10,852 nucleotides of DNA, taken from Pseudomonadota bacterium. GTDB lineage: Bacteria > Pseudomonadota > Gammaproteobacteria > Steroidobacterales > Steroidobacteraceae. This document shows positions 6,861-10,852 of the stretch, piece by piece. How positions within the stretch are numbered: the first letter of the stretch is position 1; each line of letters starts with the position of its first letter. The notes below the pieces were generated by a model that ran no database searches, was not told where the DNA came from, and saw only the letters and a program-made list of their open reading frames with translations. Location of the stretch: contig JAJZLX010000116.1 of NCBI GenBank assembly GCA_021850555.1, positions 1 to 10,852 on the forward strand. The letters run 5' to 3'. The position numbers and the translations under genes are program-made.

Positions 6861-7880
6861 TCAAACCGGCGCGGTCGGGGCGACAGGTGCAGCGGGACGC
6901 GGACAGGGGGTTCTGCGAGCATTCTCGCTCATGAGCAGGTAATCGAAGACGGTGCGCACTTTGCGATTGAGGCGGCGGAGGGTTTCCGCGACGCGCCGGC
7001 CGGGCTTGGGCTGGATGAGCGCGACGGCGAAGCGGCGCAGACGCGAGACGTTCTGTGGACCGTGGCCGGTGCGGATGCGGATGCGATCCTCGTCGAAGTT
7101 CGAGTCGATGACATAGTGGCAGCGGTTGATCTCGAGCAGGCCGTGTGCCCCGCACAGAGTCGCGGCTGCGGCGATCGCCGGCACCATGTGCAGCGGATGG
7201 CGTCGGCCTTGGCCACGGCGTGGATCGGGGATCTGGCGGAAAAACTCGGGCAGGGAGCACATTTGTTCTGCGCTGAGCATGAGCTTGGGGACTCCTCGAG
7301 TGAAAGGGGCCGGCAGATCGGCTGCCGACAATATAGCGCGGGCCTGCGGGCAAAGCGGGCGCAGCAACACGGTCTTGGGCGAGTCGGTCGTGGCGCTCTA
7401 GCCGCCCTGGCGGGCGGTATCCGCGGGTGCAGCCGACCTCGCTCCAGTTGGAGGTGCGGTAGAGCGTGCCGCGGTGTCGTCGCGGATCGACGGAGGTCGC
7501 GAGAATAAAGAATCGGATGCCCAAACGCCTCGAGCCAATCGGCGCTCACCCGTCGCTTGCACAGAGCGAGGATGTGCGAGGCGAGGTTCGGACGATGCCA
7601 GTCGGGCAAAACGTAATATTGGGAGTAGTTGGCCAGCAAGGTGCAAACGCGCGTACTGCTGCCGAGAGTTCCAGCCAATCCAGCGGGTCCCGCGCGGCAA
7701 TCTTCGATGCGGCTGTGGAAAAGCTCGGCAGCGCCACCCACCCCTGGCGCCAAGTCGCCACGTACCACAGCGTCTCGCCAATCTTCCCCAGTGCCCCGAG
7801 GTAATGGTGCCCCTGCAATCACAGCTCCTGGAAGCGTCCGCTTTCCTCCGGTCGCACCCGCCGCACCTGGGGATGGCCTT
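6861..7880 (-). pseudogene. Decayed DruA-domain (DUF4338)/ISAs1 fusion transposase
   Basis: On the minus strand the pieces run in order. A DUF4338/DruA-like part has RPEESGRFQEL, an in-frame TGA (7821-7819), HHYLGALGKIGETLWYVA, then in new frames RWIGWNSRQQYARL, LPDWHRPNLASHILAL and VDPRRHRGTLYRTSNW. A TAG at 7400-7398 follows. Next comes an ISAs1 transposase N-terminus (LPEFFRQIPDPRRGQGRRHP) and, directly after CGAHG, the ISAs1 C-terminus (NRCHYVIDSNFDEDR, RIRTGHGPQNVSRLRRFAVA, VFDYLLMSENAR). Normally some 200 or more residues with the catalytic acids lie between those two ISAs1 ends, so the core was deleted near 7140. The gene therefore has at least two stops, several frameshifts and an internal deletion, and it cannot be functional. 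Fusions of DUF4338 to ISAs1 transposases occur in insertion sequences. This is not evidence of a Druantia defence system. Confidence 0.75.
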
Positions 7881-7979
7881 GACCACCACATCACCCCGTG
7901 CCCATCACCTCCGCCACTGGGTGACCCTTATACGGCCTCGCGGCGGGAATATTCAGCCCGGGTAGAGCCGCCTTTATCG

Positions 7980-8015
7980 ATCAGGCCCTTGGCTGCAAGG
8001 CTGATTCAGCCTGAT
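7980..8015. repeat. Nested inverted repeats upstream of the precursor promoter
   Basis: An outer pair ATCAGGC (7980-7986) / GCCTGAT (8009-8015) encloses CCTTG-gctg-CAAGG (7987-8000). A competing perfect repeat AGGCTGA-T-TCAGCCT lies at 7998-8012. The block sits between the dead transposase and the -35 box at 8033. It could mark the old insertion-sequence end, a terminator for incoming transcription, or a regulator site. The remaining 7881-7979 sequence shows no gene. Confidence 0.4.
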
Positions 8016-8032
8016 TTGGAAACCGCTCAGTA

Positions 8033-8063
8033 TTGACAGGTAATCTATCTTAATTGTAGATTA
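8033..8063 (+). promoter_or_regulatory. Precursor promoter overlapped by inverted repeat TAATCTA-n9-TAGATTA
   Basis: A consensus TTGACA (8033-8038) is followed after 18 nt by TAGATT (8057-8062), a moderate -10. A perfect 7-bp inverted repeat (8041-8047 and 8057-8063) fills the spacer and covers the -10, the classic geometry for a repressor or MerR-like operator. The start codon of the precursor is 8125, giving a leader of about 55 nt that contains a T-rich tract near 8092-8099. Confidence 0.55.
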
Positions 8064-8124
8064 AGGATGCTTTAGGGGCTTTTAAGCACGTATTTTTTTG
8101 GCCAACCGAAATAGGGGAACCTCA

Positions 8125-8352
8125 ATGCGTGAACTCACCTTTGAAGAAATCAACCTAGTATCTAGCGGTCTGACCTGGACTGAAGTCGCAGCAGGGCTTA
8201 CCGTTGCATCGGCAGGGATGGCGGTGGGCGGTTATTGGACAGGTGGAGTAACGCCTGTTGGCAGCTTCTTGCTTGCTGGAGCGGCAATCACGGGTTTGAC
8301 TGCGGCCGGTATTAATTTCGCGATGAGCTTGGGTTACCTCAGTCGTTCGTGA
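8125..8352 (+). CDS. Class II microcin-like bacteriocin precursor with double-glycine-type leader (75 aa)
   Basis: The leader is MRELTFEEINLVSSG. Counting back from the cleavage point, it has Leu at -12, Glu at -8, Ile at -7 and Val at -4, which is the recognition pattern of C39 peptidases. The site ends Ser-Gly instead of Gly-Gly. Cleavage after Gly15 would release a 60-residue core starting LTWTEVAAGL and ending SLGYLSRS. The core is rich in Gly, Ala and hydrophobic residues (GMAVGGYWTGG, LLAGAAITGLTAAG), has no cysteine and is likely membrane-active, as in the colicin V class. ATG 8125 is chosen because AGGGGA lies 6 nt upstream and the leader begins exactly there; a TTG at 8098 is in frame but poor. 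The C39 exporter at 4417-6567 is the evident processor. Lower GC than the exporter genes suggests a different origin. I do not recognise it as a named bacteriocin. Confidence 0.85.
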   Translation: MRELTFEEINLVSSGLTWTEVAAGLTVASAGMAVGGYWTGGVTPVGSFLLAGAAITGLTAAGINFAMSLGYLSRS

Positions 8353-8440
8353 TGATGAAGGAGACAAGCGACGCCTCGTGAATTTTGCGGATGGGCCTAA
8401 AACCTCGAGCCAACGGTCCTCATTTCTTGGAGCGATGCGT

Positions 8441-8719
8441 ATGAATCGATGGCTATTACTTTACTCTATGGTCGTCTTCACAGCGGTCGTGGTCGCTTAT
8501 ATCATCAGATTTACCGCGCCTCCGCGTTGGCAGCAAGCGCTTCTGCAGCTGATGCTCAGACTCTTGACCTTGTCATTTGGGGTGTTTGGTGCCACGTATG
8601 TTGCTGCGGGAATGCCAGCGCTTGGCTGGCTGCTGATCGCTGCTGCGACAATCGGCAGTGTCCTTGTGCCTCTGAGGCCGAACGCTGATCGGAAGGTCTT
8701 GCATAGCGGCCTCACATGA
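8441..8719 (+). CDS. Small membrane protein, candidate bacteriocin immunity protein (92 aa)
   Basis: The protein is hydrophobic, with three likely transmembrane helices at about residues 4-22 (WLLLYSMVVFTAVVVAYII), 41-56 and 59-78 (PALGWLLIAAATIGSVLVPL), and short charged ends. The gene lies 88 nt after the bacteriocin precursor on the same strand, where immunity genes of class II microcins usually sit. These are typically membrane proteins of 50-120 residues. I recognise no family motif, so the immunity role is inferred from position, size and topology. ATG 8441 is preferred because GGAG ends 8 nt upstream. ATG 8435 and GTG 8378 (AAGGAG at 8358-8363, spacing 14) are alternatives that add 2 or 21 residues. 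It has AT-richer codon use like the precursor, so the two probably moved together. Confidence 0.65.
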   Translation: MNRWLLLYSMVVFTAVVVAYIIRFTAPPRWQQALLQLMLRLLTLSFGVFGATYVAAGMPALGWLLIAAATIGSVLVPLRPNADRKVLHSGLT

Positions 8720-8723
8720 GACT

Positions 8724-8744
8724 CCGAGAGACGTACGCTCTCGG
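8724..8744 (+). terminator. Hairpin after the putative immunity gene
   Basis: CCGAGAG (8724-8730) pairs perfectly with CTCTCGG (8738-8744) across a 7-nt loop, 4 nt after the stop codon. Only two T residues follow, so it is at best a weak intrinsic terminator. It probably closes the precursor-immunity transcript. Confidence 0.35.
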
Positions 8745-8782
8745 TTGCGGCATTGATTACGGCGAGGAGCTCTCTCCGTCGG

Positions 8783-8886
8783 AAACGTGAGTGCATCGTT
8801 TGCGGGTGGAAAGTAGACTGGGGGTGCAATTCCCCCCGGTCAACTCTCCACGTCGAAGATTACAATCCATCTGTCCGCGTGGACAG
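8783..8886 (+). other. Structured segment with several hairpins upstream of an HTH gene
   Basis: There are three consecutive stems. AAACG/CGTTT is at 8783-8787/8797-8801. A 9-bp stem GACTGGGGG/CCCCCGGTC (8816-8824, 8833-8841) is extended by GTGGA/TCCAC (8806-8810, 8847-8851) across a symmetric internal loop. CTGTCC-gcgt-GGACAG is at 8871-8886. The central GGGGG-TGCAATT-CCCCC part resembles a tRNA T-arm, but no complete tRNA can be folded around it. It may be a structured 5' leader of the HTH gene or an attachment-site relic. Confidence 0.35.
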
Positions 8887-8908
8887 TCTTTCCGGGGCAG
8901 CGCTGAAA

Positions 8909-9253
8909 GTGAACAAGACCCGCACGGTGAAGGTGTCGCTCGATGCGCAGGGCGAGGTGCAATTCAAGCTCAATGCCCGCCTACCAAAGCGCTGGCGCAA
9001 CCCCTCCCCTGAGACGATTCTCAAGGCACGCAAGGCCGCCGGGCTGACCCAGGAGGCCGCGGCCGAGAAGTGTCTCTCGGCACTTCGCTCCTGGCAGGAT
9101 TGGGAGTACGGAAAGCGCCGCATGCACCCAGCGATCTGGCAGGTGTTCCAGAATGCCACGGCGTCGGAACAAGCTGCCGTCGGCACGAAGCGCTCGAAGT
9201 CCCTTGTGCGTCAGGGCCGAGCGGATCGGGCGCACCAAAGCACCCGGGTGTAA
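8909..9253 (+). CDS. XRE-like helix-turn-helix protein (about 114 aa)
   Basis: The recognisable part is a helix-turn-helix domain: ETILKARKAAGLTQEAAAEK, then CLSALRSWQDWEYGKRRMHP and AIWQVF. The GLTQxxAA turn and the WxxWExGxRxMxPA ending are typical of XRE-like regulators on plasmids and phages. Before it is a short strand-rich stretch (TVKVSLDAQGEVQFKL), and after it a basic tail. The domain is clearly paralogous to that of the convergent gene at 9278-9634. The start is uncertain: the frame is open back to TTG 8753, but that part runs through the hairpin segment. GTG 8909 gives a natural start (MNKTRTVKV) with GGGG about 12 nt upstream, and GTG 8879 is also possible. It may regulate the nearby divergent-promoter repeat; this is inference. 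Confidence 0.6.
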   Translation: MNKTRTVKVSLDAQGEVQFKLNARLPKRWRNPSPETILKARKAAGLTQEAAAEKCLSALRSWQDWEYGKRRMHPAIWQVFQNATASEQAAVGTKRSKSLVRQGRADRAHQSTRV

Positions 9254-9277
9254 CCCCCGACTTCCGGCGGCATTCCC

Positions 9278-9634
9278 CTATCTGGGGATTCCCGCGGGAC
9301 CAGGCCGACGCGGATTTGAGTGTGTGGCGGCCTTCATTGCGCTCGCAGGCCACCCGTGATGTTCGACGAGCGCCCGGAGGAACGTCCGGAAGATTGCCGG
9401 GGGCATCCGCTCACGTCCCGACTCCCAGCCCCGCCACTCCTTGAGCGTCGAGAGGCAAAGCTTCGCAGCCTTGCTCGGGCTCAGGCCGGACTGGCGCCGG
9501 AGTTCCTTCAGGACCTGCGGCATCTCCTCGCGTGAGGGGGGCGTGTGCTTTGCCGCTCCGGGGTGGTGATTCTCGGCGATGTAGCGCTGGTGCATGAGGA
9601 AGGGAAGCATTCCGGCGCTGTTTGGCTTTCGCAT
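9278..9634 (-). CDS. XRE-like helix-turn-helix protein, divergent from the repeat promoter (118 aa)
   Basis: The protein starts MRKPNSAGMLP at ATG 9634, with GGGAG 8 nt upstream. An unstructured N-terminus of about 35 residues is followed by a helix-turn-helix domain: MPQVLKELRRQSGLSPSKAA, then KLCLSTLKEWRGWESGRERM and PPAIFRTF. It shares the GL…AA, CLS, W…WExG and RM…PAI pattern with the convergent gene ending at 9253, about 24 nt away. Its promoter is the minus-strand one in repeat copy 2, so autoregulation at the palindrome 9652-9670 is plausible. The start of this gene resembles that of the truncated gene at 1-100. It likely binds DNA as a dimer; the target is unknown. Confidence 0.7.
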   Translation of the reverse strand: MRKPNSAGMLPFLMHQRYIAENHHPGAAKHTPPSREEMPQVLKELRRQSGLSPSKAAKLCLSTLKEWRGWESGRERMPPAIFRTFLRALVEHHGWPASAMKAATHSNPRRPGPAGIPR

Positions 9635-9712
9635 GTGCAAATCTCCCTTCGCCTCTCAGGACTTGAGGGGTCGTGCCATGATGCGCAACCGGCGCGTTGT
9701 TCTTATTGTTTT

Positions 9713-9741
9713 ATTTTATCCTTTGGCGTCGCGGCAGTCAA
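9713..9741 (-). promoter_or_regulatory. Promoter of the HTH gene in repeat copy 2
   Basis: On the minus strand there is TTGACT (9741-9736), 17 nt and TAAAAT (9718-9713), identical to copy 1. Transcription would begin near 9706 and cross the conserved palindrome before reaching ATG 9634. Confidence 0.6.
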
Positions 9742-9769
9742 TGACGGCAGGTCGGTACGCGCGTATTTT
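9741..9769 (+). promoter_or_regulatory. Promoter of the 245-residue protein in repeat copy 2
   Basis: ATGACG (9741-9746), 17 nt and TATTTT (9764-9769) form a moderate promoter whose -35 box touches that of the opposite promoter. The start codon 9837 lies about 60 nt after the expected start site. Confidence 0.4.
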
Positions 9770-9836
9770 ATTTCGACGGCAGGTTCCCTAGAGACTCTCA
9801 GACCAACAGGCAGCGCGCGTGCTGCGGGGGTATGAC

Positions 9837-10571
9837 ATGAGAGAGATCGCGAGAGACGCCACATCCGCCACCATGGAGAGGGGAGCTGTGGGCCGTAACG
9901 AGTGGGAGCAGGGCACGTTTCGAATCCCGGCCAACCGCTGGACGAGCTTCAAGGGGGCGCTACGACTGGCCTACAACGAGGGGCTGGCGGCGGATCTGGT
10001 GCTCGCCGAACAGGTGCTCACGAAGGTCAAGGCCGATCACAAACGCCGTCGCAACGTCGATTGGCGCGCGGCGCTCACCCAGGAGATCGATGCGCAGGAT
10101 CCGCGCTCCGGCGGCGGTGGCACGTTCCGGCCAAACTACCGGTTCGGCGTGCTCGGCTCGGCGGCAGTTATCGCCAAAGCGTGCACGGGGCTTGTCGATG
10201 GGCGCGGCAAGCTTCGGTCGCTGAAGAAAAAGGACTTTCCGCGGGCGACCAACAAGACGACCACGTTCGATGCCGACACTGGGACGATTTCCCTACACGA
10301 TCCGGATCGCACCGTGGTCTGGAATGTCCCGGGCGGGGACTACGCCTGCGAACGGGCGCGCTCGAGCCACATGGCCCGCACGCTCTTTCGGCTCCTCGAT
10401 GGGATCGCTTGGTCGCGCGGCACTGGCGGGTACATCGTTGGCGACGACGGGAACAACCGAGCGAATTCGCCGGCCGACGTCGGCGAGGGTGTGAACCTGT
10501 TGAAAACGCCCTACTACGGGCCGGTCGGGAAGAGGGAAGCTGAGTCTCGGGGGCAGCGCAGATCGCGCTGA
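9837..10571 (+). CDS. Unrecognised 245-residue protein expressed from the repeat
   Basis: I do not recognise the family. The coding character is good: strong GC-rich codon use, one open frame and no stops. Residues 1-16 (MREIARDATSATMERG) are encoded by the repeat and also start the chimeric frame at 303. A helical N-terminal part rich in Leu, Ala and Lys (LRLAYNEGLAADLVLAEQVL) is followed by a basic patch (KADHKRRR). The middle has FRPNYRFGVLGSAAVIAKAC and FDADTGTISLHDPDRTVVWN, and a Gly-rich end has WSRGTGGYIVGDDGNN. There is no signal peptide or membrane helix. ATG 9837 (GGGGG 6 nt upstream) is preferred; GTG 9819 and ATG 9873 are alternatives. The last residues (KREAESRGQRRSR) could follow a late frameshift. 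Its divergent neighbour is an HTH gene, so it may belong to a plasmid or phage-like module. Confidence 0.65.
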   Translation: MREIARDATSATMERGAVGRNEWEQGTFRIPANRWTSFKGALRLAYNEGLAADLVLAEQVLTKVKADHKRRRNVDWRAALTQEIDAQDPRSGGGGTFRPNYRFGVLGSAAVIAKACTGLVDGRGKLRSLKKKDFPRATNKTTTFDADTGTISLHDPDRTVVWNVPGGDYACERARSSHMARTLFRLLDGIAWSRGTGGYIVGDDGNNRANSPADVGEGVNLLKTPYYGPVGKREAESRGQRRSR

Positions 10572-10683
10572 GAGAGGCCCGCCAGGACGCCCGGCAGAGT
10601 CCGGCGCGCCATCGATGAGCTCGACCAGGCAGGCGGGGTCGCCCGCGCGCAGCCGCAGTGGCTTTTCGCTTTGAGCAACTGGC

Positions 10684-10711
10684 ACCGCCGCGGGGATTTC
10701 CTCGCGGCGGT
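10684..10711 (+). terminator. Strong GC-rich hairpin, likely terminator
   Basis: ACCGCCGCG (10684-10692) pairs perfectly with CGCGGCGGT (10703-10711), and the loop can add further pairs. TCTTTCG follows on the plus strand. It lies 112 nt after the stop of the 245-residue protein and probably ends that transcript. The 10572-10683 gap shows no gene I can support. Confidence 0.55.
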
Positions 10712-10730
10712 CTTTCGTGTGTGCACCGGC

Positions 10731-10763
10731 GAATAAAACCCCAGGGCGAACGCCGCCCCGGGG
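10731..10763 (-). terminator. Intrinsic terminator of the minus-strand gene at the right edge
   Basis: CCCC-A-GGGCG (10739-10748) pairs with CGCCC-C-GGGG (10754-10763) with one mismatch and a 5-nt loop. On the minus strand it is followed at once by TTTTATTC (10738-10731). It sits 9 nt past the stop codon of the partial gene at 10773. Confidence 0.7.
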
Positions 10764-10772
10764 GTGATCGAG

Positions 10773-10852
10773 TCAGATCGGGATCTCGAGGAGCAGCTCC
10801 TCGACGTTCACGACAGCTTCGAGGGCGTCGTGCACCCGCGAGTCCCGGGCAA
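10773..10852 (-). CDS. C-terminus of a minus-strand gene (partial)
   Basis: The only sensible minus-strand frame at the edge reads ARDSRVHDALEAVVNVEELL followed by LEIPI and TGA at 10775-10773. It is an acidic, amphipathic helix-like tail with good codon character, and an intrinsic terminator follows immediately. Too little is visible to name the protein. Confidence 0.6.
   Translation of the reverse strand, partial: ARDSRVHDALEAVVNVEELLLEIPI

Larger units (their letters stand above)
9655..9883. repeat. Long direct repeat, copy 2 (divergent promoter region)
   Basis: This is the partner of 121-349, same orientation, 223 of 229 positions identical and no gaps. It separates the HTH gene on the left from the 245-residue protein on the right. 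The palindrome at 9652-9670 is retained with one wobble pair. The two copies bracket about 9.3 kb that contains the nucleotidyltransferase, all dead transposases, the bacteriocin system and both HTH genes. Recombination between them would delete or circularise that segment. Confidence 0.95.

Noticed and set aside
7062..7508. 148-codon plus-strand frame
   Set aside because: It is antisense to the DruA/ISAs1 pseudogene, whose motifs account for the sequence on the other strand.
6861..7880. Druantia-type defence gene (DruA)
   Set aside because: The DUF4338 similarity is real, but the domain is joined to an ISAs1 transposase, is riddled with stops and frameshifts, and has no druB-E neighbours.
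8816..8850. tRNA or tmRNA 3' end
   Set aside because: The T-arm-like hairpin is not followed by a proper acceptor strand and CCA at the right distance, and no D-arm, anticodon arm or matching 5' acceptor strand is found upstream.
9070..9444. 124-codon plus-strand frame
   Set aside because: It overlaps the two HTH genes in another frame and its translation is low-complexity Pro/Arg/Ser-rich.
1..10852. CRISPR array, rRNA or complete tRNA gene
   Set aside because: No short regularly spaced repeats and no rRNA or full tRNA sequence were seen on reading both strands.

Overview
The window is a GC-rich (roughly 60% or more) bacterial accessory region. Proteobacterial-type genes are mixed with the remains of at least three transposases and a long direct repeat. 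The partner type of the exporter (C39-peptidase ABC transporter plus HlyD adaptor, normally used with an outer-membrane TolC) and the MREL-type leader peptide point to a Gram-negative proteobacterium, plausibly a gammaproteobacterium such as a Xanthomonadales relative. The organism itself cannot be fixed from this sequence. A plasmid or genomic island is the best guess.

Layout, left to right. (1) 1-602: the 5' end of a minus-strand gene (MREPNNA...), a divergent promoter region that recurs almost identically at 9655-9883, and a plus-strand frame that continues from the repeat into a C-terminal transposase remnant. (2) 603-1743: a minus-strand orphan nucleotidyltransferase (766-1551) with a good promoter inside an inverted repeat. 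(3) 1744-3115: a shattered IS1634-type transposase tail, then about 1 kb of unrecognised or decayed sequence. (4) 3116-6567: two translationally coupled genes, an HlyD-family adaptor and a C39-peptidase/ABC exporter with all catalytic and ATPase motifs. (5) 6568-8032: a hairpin, an orphan promoter/operator/ribosome binding site feeding a 10-codon frame, and a decayed minus-strand transposase that joins a DruA-like (DUF4338) domain to an ISAs1 transposase. (6) 8033-8719: a promoter overlapped by an inverted repeat, a 75-residue bacteriocin precursor with a double-glycine-type leader, and a small membrane protein that is the candidate immunity factor. (7) 8720-9634: a stretch rich in hairpins, and two convergent helix-turn-helix genes that are paralogous. 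(8) 9655-10852: the second copy of the divergent promoter repeat, an unrecognised 245-residue protein, two strong terminator hairpins and the C-terminus of a minus-strand gene at the window edge.

How the parts work together. The exporter should recognise the leader of the small precursor, cut it after the Ser-Gly pair with its C39 domain, and export the cysteine-free 60-residue core through HlyD and a TolC-like channel encoded elsewhere. The membrane protein downstream would protect the producer. This is a class II microcin-like system, and I do not recognise the core peptide as a named bacteriocin. A dead insertion sequence now lies between exporter and precursor, so the precursor has its own promoter. 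The flanking repeats with linked HTH genes look like a separate mobile-element regulatory module, duplicated about 9.5 kb apart.
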